Assembly (NCBI GenBank): GCA_940671915.1
Contig: CALNVZ010002974.1
Location: 38,236,066 to 38,300,065, forward strand
From: Paracentrotus lividus
Taxonomy: Eukaryota > Echinodermata > Echinoidea > Camarodonta > Echinidae
Direction: 5' to 3'
DNA length: 64,000 nucleotides
The notes under the pieces are model-generated. The model was not told the origin of the DNA. It saw only the letters and a list, made by a program, of their open reading frames with translations, and did not search any database. Shown here in pieces: positions 39,874 to 50,212 of the stretch. The position numbers and the translations under genes were made by a program. Each line of letters opens with the position of its first letter. The stretch's first letter is position 1.

Positions 39874-41214
39874 CAATTCAATTCAATAATGGTTTATTAA
39901 TCATTAGAACATTTTACAAGAAAGGCAGTAAAAACTGGAATAATCTTGTTTACATTATTGAACAAATACATAAGTATATACAGGTTAAAAATGAATTTCG
40001 ATCGAAGTGATATAAAACAAACATATTTAAAATAGCAAACTATCATAAAATGATTAAACATACCTAAAAAGCAATGATGGAGAGAAGACTAGCTCTGAAA
40101 GTGTAAGTAGCTGAGATGAGACGAAGGTGAAAGGTGAAGTTAACATTGATTCAGTAGGTTTACTAGAAAAGGTAAAGGGCTATTTAGGCGTTTAGTTCTG
40201 AACTTATATTGGTGAAATGTAGATGTGTGACGTAATGATATATCAACGTGTTTACGGGGTGGTAGCCAATTTTGGCACGTTGGGTTATTTGGCAATGATT
40301 TGGCAAAACTTCTACACAAAGCTAGTCTTCTCTCCTCAAGGGTTAATAAATTGCACTGTTGACATGCATTTGGATATGAAATATAAAGATGACCTAAAAT
40401 AATTTTGCATACTCGTTTTTGAATTCTTTCAATATTACTGCTTTGCTCTATTGTCAACCCGCTGTGGAAAACAGGGGCACAATATTCCAAAATAGGTCTT
40501 ATGTACCCGGTATATATTAAAACCAAATCTTTTACTGGTAAATGATATTTCTTAATTTTTCTTAACATATATATTTTCCTATTGCATCTTTTCACAAGTT
40601 GTTCGACATGTAAATTCCGTTTTAAATTAGATTGCACAATGACTCCAAGAATTTTTGCATCGTCAACATTGCATAATTTTGATCTATTTATAAAAAGATC
40701 CTCAGGTTGGGGAGGATTCTTCATGAACGTAACATGCAAGGTAAAACATTTTGAAGGGTTGAGAGTCATATTATTTAATGAAGACCAGTTTTCAATTGAG
40801 TCTAGTGTGGGTTGTAATTGCGATATTTCGTTTGATTTTCGGCATTGCAGTAAAGAAAGATCGTCAACATATTTGAAATATTTAATTGGTACATCATTAC
40901 ATAAATCATTCACCATAATTAAAAATAGGATAGGACCAAGGCGTGTACTTTGGGGGACCCCGGCATGAATAATTTTAACATCAGATAATACGCCAATTAG
41001 TACATTGTTTGCGACATTCTAAAAAAACTTGCAATCTAATCAATAATCCAAGGTCTTATGTCCATGAGAATCATTTTTTTAATCAGGATATTGTGATCTA
41101 ATCGATCAAAGGCTTTTTTTAAATCAGTGCAAACAACTGTAGATATAGATTTATTATTTTCACCATTCTGGTAGAGGTTATGTAAAAGTCCAACTAAATA
41201 ATGTGCTGTTGACA
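39874..41214 (-). mobile_element. 5'-truncated CR1/Jockey-like LINE
   Basis: On the minus strand this reads reverse-transcriptase coding sequence from about 41213, then an untranslated 3' region (40139-39888) ending in repeated ATTGA/ATTGAA units. The flanks repeat: TACCGTCA(A/T)(A/T)TTCAATT at 39858-39874 and 41215-41231, with a mismatch or two and some overlap with the tail. This is interpreted as a target-site duplication of about 17 bp. The endonuclease and 5' half are absent, as is usual for a truncated non-LTR insertion. Confidence 0.8.
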
Positions 41215-41221
41215 TACCGTC
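40140..41221 (-). pseudogene. Reverse transcriptase fragment, broken
   Basis: Three pieces can be read on the minus strand. From 41221 to 41036 the frame gives STAHYLVGLLHNLYQNGENN then KSISTVVCTDLKKAFDRLDH, with the D-L-K-K-A-F-D block of RT. It ends in TAG where families of this type usually have a tryptophan codon. A seven-T run then shifts the frame: LECRKQCTNWRII reads in the next frame. A further shift near 40982 leads to DVKIIHAGVPQSTRLGPILF and the 258-residue stretch with the catalytic YVDD at 40871-40860. The thumb-like YIRPILEYCAPVFHSGLT and IERIQKRVCKIIL follow. It resembles CR1/Jockey-clade RTs. GVPQST has S where GVPQGT is common. It is inactive as read; some indels could be assembly errors. 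Confidence 0.88.
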
Positions 41222-41881
41222 AAATTCAATTGCAATTTACTCAGTTATGCTTTACATTTATGATTCAAGAAAGGTACATTTGAAAAGGTCGAGAGTTCAT
41301 TTTCAATTATATGTACAATATGAACAGCAAAAACGAAGGAGCTTGGTATATGGGCCCTCTAAAAATGGATTACCTTTTTTTTTTTAAACGCACTGTAGCA
41401 TGTAATGTTATATTCGTAATAACAGTTCACCTTACATTCAAATCGGTTTAGGGATAAACTACCTCTTCCATACCCCCTCTCTTTGTTTCACTACTCAAAC
41501 AGGTCAACGAACATTGATGTATTTTATATGGATTCCAGAAAAAAAGACGTATTACATGTGTGAACATTCAATCAAAATAATAATGAATACCTTATTAGTA
41601 AGGAAAGGCAACAGTAACGCTTTGCATGCCGCGGCGCATCGATACCTTTCATCAAATTAATTTGGCCATCATTCGGGCAATTATGTTGTAAGCGATAGTG
41701 TCTTAACCCAGGGGACGAATTAATCACATCGAGTAATCATTACCAGGACAGGGACTGTAAAAAGGTTTCGTATTTTGTTTGATCAGCTTGGATACCTACT
41801 GAATGACCATGAAAACATTACGTAATAACTTAACATTCGGATAACATAATCATGAACCGCAAGTTTGTCGTTTTTGGTTAT

Positions 41882-42103
41882 ACTACAGTCACACAGACAC
41901 TTACGTTTAGTTACGTTTTTATTGTTTTATCCTTATTTCATCTTCTATTCTATCATTTCTTATTTATTTTTTTGTTTAATTGGATGAACGAAATTATCAC
42001 TATTTTCACTGCTGACTATGACGGGAAGGCATCCGTGGGGATTCGCAAGGGAAAAAAAAAATTTGGACGCAACGTCGGACGTAAGTGTCTGTGTGACTGT
42101 AGC
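41882..42103 (+). mobile_element. Foldback MITE with ACAGTCACACAGACAC ends, copy 1
   Basis: The left terminus ctacagtcacacagacactt and the right terminus aagtgtctgtgtgactgtag are inverted repeats of about 25 bases including the adjoining acgt. There is no coding capacity; the plus-strand 114-codon frame reads across it by chance. Confidence 0.85.
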
Positions 42104-42147
42104 AGTTATTCCAGTTCAGTTTGCATGAGCTACATTATGCATGTTAT

Positions 42148-42378
42148 GCTACAGTCACACAGACACTTACGTATAGTTACGTTTTTGATGTTTTAATTTT
42201 ATTTCATCTTCTTTTCTATCATTTCTTATGTATTACTTTGTTTTATTGGATGAACGAAATAATCATTATTTCCACTTCTGACTATCACGGGAAAGCATCC
42301 GTGGGGATAAGCAGAAAAGAAAATAATTTTTGGACGCAACGGGACGTAACTATACGTAAGTGTCTGTGTGACTGTAGC
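42148..42378 (+). mobile_element. Foldback MITE with ACAGTCACACAGACAC ends, copy 2
   Basis: This is in the same orientation as copy 1 and 44 bp from it. The inverted ends are longer: gctacagtcacacagacact plus tacgtatagttacgt at the left is matched at the right by acgtaactatacgtaagtg and tctgtgtgactgtagc. Internal blocks (ggatgaacgaaat, catccgtggggat, ttggacgcaac) are shared with copy 1. Confidence 0.87.
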
Positions 42379-44880
42379 ATTAAAGGCAGGGAGTACACTG
42401 TGTCAAGAATATCATTATTTGGCGGGTATAGGCCTATAGGTATAGACCCTACATTTTTTATGCTTTAATACCAACAAAAGACAATTCAACCATTACAAAA
42501 TCATAAATACCATTGTTCACGTCAAGCTTCCAATAATGTAACAGAGCTTGTATACATACAGGCAAGGCTTCTGATAACATTAGTTGAGGATAACAATAAT
42601 GTATTACTTTGACCTTTGATCGGACCTGGTTTCTATAATGTTTGAACATGACTGATCATGTATCGATTAATCATCCCTATCTCATTACAATATTTGAGCA
42701 GTCTCCTAAAAATACATTTCCAATGAGTGCATTATTGAGCTGATTGAATATCACCGATATCTTCTTAATCTGATTGTATTTATCTCGTATATCCTAAGAG
42801 TAAATGAATGACACAACGCTGTAAACCAAAGAAGTGCACTATATTATGTATATATTTCGCTTCAATGACCATGATGACAAGATATAGGTGTATATCTATA
42901 TGTTTACACGCTTCTGTTTGATATATACAGTTTCTGAAAAAGACTTTATATATAGCAAGAAACGTATGAGCAATTAAAAACCTCATATTTACATTGTATC
43001 TCCAAAACAACGTCTACAGAATATCTTTTTAGCAACCCTGATTAAATACAGTAATTAAGTAATAATTATAGCCTTTGGTGTTTATGTTATCGAATTGCTA
43101 TTTGTATTTCACAAGAACACATACTGTATCTTCTCAAGATATGAACGTATTTGAAGTTAGCAAAAAAACAAACCAAAAAAAAAAAAAAAAAATACTTCTT
43201 TTTCTTTAATATCTATACAATCTCTAATAGTATACAAATTCTATCCCCTGCCACTCTTTGATTTTATGAGATTTAACTTTCTGTGTCCATATTTCGATTT
43301 TACATATTTCTTTCAACATGGATAATTATACGCTTGAGTATTTTTTTTTTTACGATACATTTTGGTAGACATCTTAACTGCAGATATATTATGCATACCT
43401 ACGATAATGATGATGATTGAAAGCTAGTCACGTTGAATTTGTACTTTAATTTCGGTTAAGCCACAAAATTGATTCCATCCTTTCAGAATTCACATTTATG
43501 GAATTATTTGTTTTTCATAAGCCCCAGTCACATCATCTCCTAACCGATCAATGATTCACAAGATTTTAGCCATTCGGTTTAATGGAACTTGGCCGGTCTG
43601 TTGTCGGTACAGCATCGGCCTTTATTATCGGTCTGACCTGGTAATCACTATTGTTAGAAGTGATGACACGACTTTGAAATCATTGTATGTGCAATCATCA
43701 TGCGGTCAATCTGATAGAACGGTTCTGAGAAGGTCTGATATATGTGACGTCATTCATCAATCAGGCGTTACGTAATAATAACCATGGGTGGAATGTGCAT
43801 AGAATGGCAGAAGATTGACATGGCCCTTTTTGTGTTGTTTTTGTTTGTTTTTGTTTGCTTGTTTGTTTGTTTGTTTGTTTGTTTGTTTTAGTGTGACGTT
43901 TGTCAGTCTATGGTCATGATTTTCCTACTCTAGATGCTCGATGTGTATACAGAATTAAAATAAGAGCCCAGAAAGAACGAAAGAAAAGAGCGGTTTTTGT
44001 ATACAATGTATATTTCTTTATTTTAATTCCATAATGATACCAGAAACATAACGAATAATACATGTACTTATGTAGATACATGTACAATGGATATATTAGC
44101 TGCACGTATTAAACAAATAAACATCTATTTTTTTAAAAACATGTTTGCAAATAATTTTAGCCTACAATAATCTTCAGTTCGAGTGAAGGATGTGGGCTTA
44201 TCACGAAGAAGAACAAGAAGAAGAAGAAGAAGAATTTGCATTGAAATATATTTTCGTGTAGAATCAGCCCTATGATTTTTATATACATTATATATATTAT
44301 ATAAAACGCCATCAAAAATACATTTTACTAAAAACAAAGAAATAATAATTCAAAAAGTAAATAGAAACTTGTGTGAAGTCTGTTGTTGAGTAATTTTTTT
44401 TTAATTTTACTTCTTAAGTTAATGGAAATATAATTTATATTGAAAAAAAATCACTCTAGGTAAGTTGACATTTCACTTACAGACATTCTAATTTGTAACT
44501 AACATCAACAACAATATTTCTCATGATGAGAAATAGAAACGAGATGGAAATATTATGGACTACGGAAAGAGATGCATGAGGTTATACCAAGTACATATCA
44601 AACGATTTAGTACAAGCTGCAAGGGAGCGAATTGTCGTGAAATAGATACATCATTCTATATTTTAAGAGGTATAAGGTTTTTGAAAAGGTCAACTGCATT
44701 AGGAGCATCAACTGTATACCACAAAAGATTTTATCTTCATGATATCTAGGCTCCGTGACATTAAGTGCATTGGAATCGTCTTCAAATGAAGACCCCGTCG
44801 AGTATTATGTATGTCCGTCTATTGGTACAATGTGTATATTTATATGTGTGCTGTATTCTCATTCGATATATTAAATATAC

Positions 44881-44881
<1 letters not shown>
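42379..44881. other. Intergenic; TTTG repeat, no gene recognised
   Basis: This is AT-rich sequence. A TTTG-type repeat lies at 43838-43889 and a short AAG/GAA run at 44208-44232. The segment near 43524 (ccccagtcacatcat) resembles the MITE termini above, but no matching right end was found. Confidence 0.45.
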
Positions 44882-44963
<82 letters not shown>

Positions 44964-44995
44964 TAATAATGATAATAATAATAATAATAATAATC

Positions 44996-45029
<34 letters not shown>

Positions 45030-45085
45030 TAATAATGATAATAATAATAATAATAATAATCATAATAATAATCATAATAATAATA

Positions 45086-45118
<33 letters not shown>

Positions 45119-45169
45119 TAATAATAATAATAATAATAATCATCATAATAATAATAATAATAATAATAA

Positions 45170-45203
<34 letters not shown>
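44882..45203. repeat. AAT/ATT microsatellite, about 320 bp
   Basis: A long AAT array is interrupted by GAT and CAT variants, including two similar sub-blocks containing two GAT triplets followed later by a CAT (near 44960-44997 and 45028-45063). This suggests internal duplication. The polyisoleucine frames on both strands are artefacts. Confidence 0.97.
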
Positions 45204-45204
<1 letters not shown>

Positions 45205-46209
45205 CGTTTTATCTACACAGGTTAGCCGCTTCATTTATTTGTTTTTTTTTTTATTCCATTTTAAAAATCTATTTATTTATTTATTATTTATTTGTTGTTT
45301 CATAAAGAATTGACGTGTGGAATTATTTTACATTACAACGTACATGTAAATGTATTTCCAGAGATTTACCAACATCTGTCCATTTCTTTCATTATTGTTC
45401 GTGTTTATTTATTTATTTTTATTTTTTTTCTTCTTCATAAATTTCATAAATCGCCATTTATTGTTCGATAAAGGGAATACATTATGGGAATTATAAAATA
45501 TGGGAATAATGAGAATTTATTATGGTTCGATTTGATAAGGAAAAATAAAGATATCACAATAGTAATAAAAACAAAATTTTCTTTTCATATATCATGTATA
45601 TATCAGGAGAAAAACAGGCATTGAGCAATTGAAAGATACAGAAAATTTAGAAGCAGGCTATTGTGAAGTGAGCGTTAATAATCAAGTTGTTTCCGTCTTG
45701 CCCGGTTTCCATAGCAACTCAAATAATGTCTTTCATGCAGTATATCAATACTCATGTGTTACGTGCGTGTGAAGAAAAAATAAATGGTGTCCAAAGTTAA
45801 ACTTGAGTAAAGAGCATGTCGTCGTTGGACACACGAACATTGGATCATGACTGACAATCAAAAGACGTCATTAAAAAAATAAATAACTATAAGAATTGAG
45901 AAGTATCATAAGGAGACAAAATGAAAAAAAAAAGTTGCGAAAAACTGAACGAAATACCAATTTTCATTTTAGTTTGTTCATTTTGGTTTGTTCACATTAT
46001 GTCCCATATTACTAAATTTCTAAATATTAATTATTTTGATCTACCGATGTCCATATCAATAAACTACAAACTAGAGTTTACCTTTTAAATTTCAGCTTAC
46101 CTGGAACGTAATGTTTCCCATACGATACAATTATTGTAATTTGTATGTATATTTACAAATAGAATAAAAACATAATAACATACATGTACATAAATTTATT
46201 TTACTCTCG

Positions 46210-46294
<85 letters not shown>

Positions 46295-47228
46295 CATCCC
46301 TCCCTCTCACTCATTCACTTTCTCCTTTCCTTTGCTCACTTCCCTTTTAAATTCAATAACTCTCTTTGAATCCATAAACTCAATTTCTAGGCGGTAGGAG
46401 CTGGTTATTGTTTACTCTCTAAACCAGTGAGACCATGTTTCAGCCGTGAGGGGGATGTCGTGTTTGTGTGCTAGTGGCGGGTACAGCATGCAGCCAACTC
46501 TCGTGACTATCGAAATTTGTTTCACTCAGATTTAAGTGTTTTTACAAACTCTTGTCTTCGGGGAAGTAGACGGATGAACGACAAACTGCTGTTCATGCTG
46601 CTCAGTAACAGCATTAAAACTGATTTCATATGAAAGTATATTGTATCAAATATTATCTCAAATTTAAATCATGGACGTATTATTATACGTCATAGTAAGA
46701 ATTTGTCGGTTCGTATATTTTGTAACAAAGACCTCTTGAGCTTTCGATAGCTGTACGACTATTATGATTAAACAACGAATTATTATTATTATATTTTTTT
46801 AGAAGGCAAGATATAACCAAATAGAAAAAGAAAATCTCTCTCTAAAAGGAAAAATGGCATTCGTGGCTGAGTTTGGGTCACGAAAAGCTTGCAGAAAACA
46901 AAGAAATGCACGAGGAAATTATTATCTGTTTACACTAAAAAAACGATGAATCGTTCTACCTTAACTTATTACGTTATTTCAAGCTGATACGATTGATTGG
47001 TAATATGGTTCAGATATAGGCAGCATATATTGCTTATTGTCCATAACAAACTGACAAACATTCACCACCCCCTCCCCCTTTCACTCTACCGCTATGTACT
47101 ATATTTTAAAATCTACCCACTCACCACTACAAATTCCATTTTCATAAAAGCAAAAAAAAAAAAAAATCTTCTTTGGAATGGATTAGAATGTCCGAGTGCG
47201 ATTTAGCGATGCCATAGAAAGCCCAGTA
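45204..47228. other. Intergenic; CT tract, no gene recognised
   Basis: This is AT-rich, with a CT-rich tract at 46203-46300 and an A run near 47152-47166. After ttctag at 46390 a 27-codon frame is open; it is too short and isolated to call. Confidence 0.45.
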
Positions 47229-47314
47229 TAGGGGAGACCGGGGACAAATGTAACACGGGGCAATTGTAACAGAGGCTCCCATTCCTAGCAGAAACACGCT
47301 ATAAACTTAAAATT

Positions 47315-47339
47315 NNNNNNNNNNNNNNNNNNNNNNNNN
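47315..47339. other. Assembly gap, 25 N
   Basis: This is the second gap of exactly 25 N, inside the GGGGAGACC element, flanked by aaatt and taaaa. Confidence 0.99.
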
Positions 47340-48065
47340 TAAAATTTGCTAGAGAACAAAATGCGCATTTAATCGCCTCCCACATGCCTGTATGAAAGTA
47401 GATTATGCAGATTTAACGGTTCGTGGCATCTCTCTACTGCGGTAACAAACCGTTTTTTGAGCATAACAAGTTAATGCATTCTCCACCATCTCACATTCGA
47501 TATTTTCTGTCTGGACAAAATATGTGGATGGCACGGCTGTGGCATATTTATGTATAGTTTAGAAATTATGCTTTTCTTAGGCATATTTTCCTAAAGTTTC
47601 AACGACGAAATACCGAAAGCTCAGATTAGAAAAACGAAGTCTCTCTGAAATATGTCACCTCTGCCAGTGGGCAATTGTACAAGCTTGTTACAATGCCTCC
47701 TGTTCTGTTAAAGTCACGTCCCGTAGCGAACTCGGTAAAGCAGATTTCCGCTGAATCAACACCACAGCTATTAGTATAAACCATCAGAGGCACGCGGAGT
47801 GTTTTGGAAAGTGGAAGGGGCTGAGCAGCATGCCACATGTGGAGTGGAGGGGGGTGGGGGGAGCGGCTGAACAGACCTAAAAATACACCCCATTTCCTGG
47901 TTCACTCTCTCTTAATAATAAGCACACGTTCCGCTGACGAAGCCCTCCAGGCCGTCGCCCCTGCACATACAAAACAACATCTACAATTGTCACGCCAGGA
48001 ACTCTGTTGCTTCCTGTAAACATAATTAAAACATAATCAGAAACCTCTGAACCATGGAGCTAGTA

Positions 48066-48222
48066 TTAGACGTCCCAAGACGTTCCTCCCGACAATTTAT
48101 ATAAAAAAAAAATCCGTCTCCGAATTCCAGAGGACGTCTCGGAAGACGTCCTAATACTATATTATCCGTCGGGAGACAAGATTCTATTCTGTCGCGAGAC
48201 GTCTCCGCGAAGGAATAGCACC
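48066..48222. mobile_element. Degenerate CGTCTC-rich foldback (copy 1)
   Basis: Recurrent ccgtctc, gacgtctc and cgggagac motifs and a right part gcgagacgtctccgcgaagg resemble the well-formed element at 48323-48574. Terminal repeats are poor, so the boundaries are approximate. Confidence 0.5.
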
Positions 48223-48237
48223 CTTAGCTGAAGCACT

Positions 48238-49130
48238 CATAACTTTGAATGTATTTTCAATTTATAATGCTTACAAAAAACAAAAGGTAAACAACATCTA
48301 TACCTCCGACATGAAAATTAGAGGTGTATCTCACTTCGCGGAGACGTCTCCACGCAGAAAAAATTTCGTCTCGCGATGGATAATAATATTAGAAACGTAT
48401 CCCAGACTCTCGAGACGTCTCCTAAATCTCGGAGACGGATTTTTTTCATAAATTGTGGCGGAGACGTCTCGGAGACGTCCTCCGCGATATTGGAGACGTT
48501 TTTAATACATTCTGTCCGTCGCGAAAAACAAATTTCTATTCTATCGCGGAGACGTCTCCGCAAAGTGAGATACCAGAGCCTCAGTTTTATTTGTTGTTGT
48601 TGTTGTTTTTTTAAATAATTATATTAACTTTATGTAAAAGAAAAAAGAGATAAAATATGAAGAGAGTGACCATTACGTTCTTTAATGCTGAGATTTAAAT
48701 AGGAGTAGAACTTGGATAAAAGAAAAATAGCAAGAAAAGCCTCGTTGATAAGCTCAAGTATCAGAACTTTATAACTTTGAATGTATTGTCGATTATTATG
48801 CTTTACAAAAACAAAAGGTAACCATACCTATAAATCTCAGACATGAAAATTCAATAACTTTGAACATATCTGTCTAATACGTTTTGTTAGAAATGCAATG
48901 AAATCATTGATATTTTCCGAAAAAAGTGCCTTTAGTTTGTTATTCAATTTGTTTCACTGTAATACAGAGCCTCAGGTTTGTTATTCTTGTTTTTTTCTTT
49001 ATAATTATATCACTTACTAGAGAACTTTCAGAACTTCATAACTTTGAATGTATAATCAATTATAGTTTCTTTTTTTTTTACAAGGACCAAGAGGTAACAC
49101 TTATCTATGAGCTCAACATGAGGAATAAAT
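48238..49130 (+). repeat. Internal tandem array, about 270-bp units
   Basis: The block ataactttgaatgtat recurs at 48238, 48771 and 49038, followed each time by an A/T stretch, an aaggta-acc-like segment and a catga(a)aa-like segment. The linked block gagcctcag recurs at about 48577 and 48966. The second spacing is 267 bp. The first is 533 bp, which becomes 281 bp once the 252-bp MITE is removed. Confidence 0.72.
48323..48574. mobile_element. CGTCTC-rich foldback MITE (copy 2)
   Basis: The left terminus GGTGTATCTCACTTCGCGG and then AGACGTCTCC are mirrored at the right by GGAGACGTCTCCGCAAAGTG then AGATACC. The interior has many further GAGACG/CGTCTC repeats, several as the palindrome GAGACGTCTC. 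AGA flanks both sides and may be a 3-bp target duplication. Both strands show short frames because of the palindromic structure; none is a gene. Confidence 0.85.
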
Positions 49131-50212
49131 AACTGTGAAAACTATGATTTTATTTCATTTTATTCGTCGAGTGTTCATGGGTATAACACATAAAAGAAAC
49201 ACTGACAGATAGCCCATGAAACCAAAAGGCCTTTTAACAATGGGGTCAATAAAATGGGAAAGAAAATAGGGACCCCCCCCCCCGACTTGTTTTTTTCTTA
49301 TTAAAAAACGCACATATTTAAAGAGAGAAATAAAGAAGAGAGAAGAAGAGAGAGAAAGAGAGGAGAGAGGAGAGAGCGAAGAGAGAGACGAAGAGAGAGA
49401 AGAGGAGAGGGGGGGAGGCAGAGGCATGAGTAGAAAGTACAAAAGTAAAGAAGGGAAAGCGAATGAAGAACAACCAGAAAGATGAGAGCAGAGAAGAACA
49501 GCACAGAAGAGACCGATGGGGGAGGATGCAGCCAACCATAAAAAAATAAAAATATATTTTCAATATGATACCTGAAAAATTATGATCAAATACGTTTTGT
49601 TAAAAGGCAAAGACAATTGATTTTGCCAGAAAGAAAGAAAATGGCTGTAATTCTTGAAGATTGATTTTACCAATAAAAAAAGAAAGAAGAAAAATGTAGG
49701 AACAAAGTAGATAAAGAACCAAAATATGAATTAATGAAGGTTCTATAATTCTACAGTTAAAGGGTGAAGCCACAACAACCTAAAGAAAAAATTTAAAAAA
49801 AAACTATCATAACTTTTGTCCCATTTCATGCATATAAAAAGTGGAAAATGTAATATAAATGGGTCAAGCATTGTCATGTTTCATTATAATTAGTTTATGT
49901 GGTTAATGATGTTTAATTTGTCATGTGCATAGCTTTGATAAAGAAAAACAAAATGTTACAAGTTCATGTGTTACAATTGCCCCGCACGTCTGTTACAATT
50001 GCCCCTCGTCACGGGGCAATTGTAACACTCGACCTCTTGTTTTGAAATGGTAATGGCTTCAAAATGACTTGTTTTACTTAACCCAAACCTATTCATATGT
50101 CAAGCTAAGATATGCATATTTCATTTTATTTAGTTTTAAGCAAGTATTTAGCTTCAATAAAGCTGATAGGTCAAATTTGGAAAAAACTGTTACAATTGCC
50201 CCAGGTCTCCCC

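Larger units (their letters stand above)
39506..41397. mobile_element. TA-flanked foldback (mariner-like MITE) split by a LINE
   Basis: The left end is TA + CAGTGCGTTT (39506-39517) and the right end is AAACGCACTG + TA (41386-41397), which is the TA target duplication expected for Tc1/mariner-type elements. The arms are long inverted repeats: 39508-39680 matches the reverse complement of about 41225-41395, including ggtaatccatttttagaggg and aaatcataaatgtaaagcat. The inner arms pair too (ccaagttttaag near 39700 with cttaaaacttgg near 39830). Removing the LINE (39874-41214) and one target copy leaves an element of about 530 bp with no coding region. Confidence 0.82.
47231..50212 (+). mobile_element. 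3-kb element with GGGGAGACC terminal inverted repeats
   Basis: The left end is GGGGAGACCGGGGACAA at 47231 followed by GGGGCAATTGTAACA. The right end is TGTTACAATTGCCCC (near 50188-50202) followed by GGTCTCCCC to 50212. TA is present on both outer sides. Extra GGGGCAATTGTAACA copies in both orientations occur near 49974-50036. The interior has a 25-N gap, an internal tandem array, two CGTCTC-rich foldback segments, a G-run, and A- and GA-rich stretches. No transposase is recognisable, so it is non-autonomous or gutted. The minus-strand 70-aa frame at 47626-47838 has no known domain. Confidence 0.68.

Noticed and set aside
40582-40968. A 128-codon plus-strand frame
   Set aside because: It is antisense to the reverse transcriptase remnant, which is the real coding signal there.
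44765-45121. Polyisoleucine/asparagine frames on both strands
   Set aside because: They are direct translations of the AAT microsatellite.
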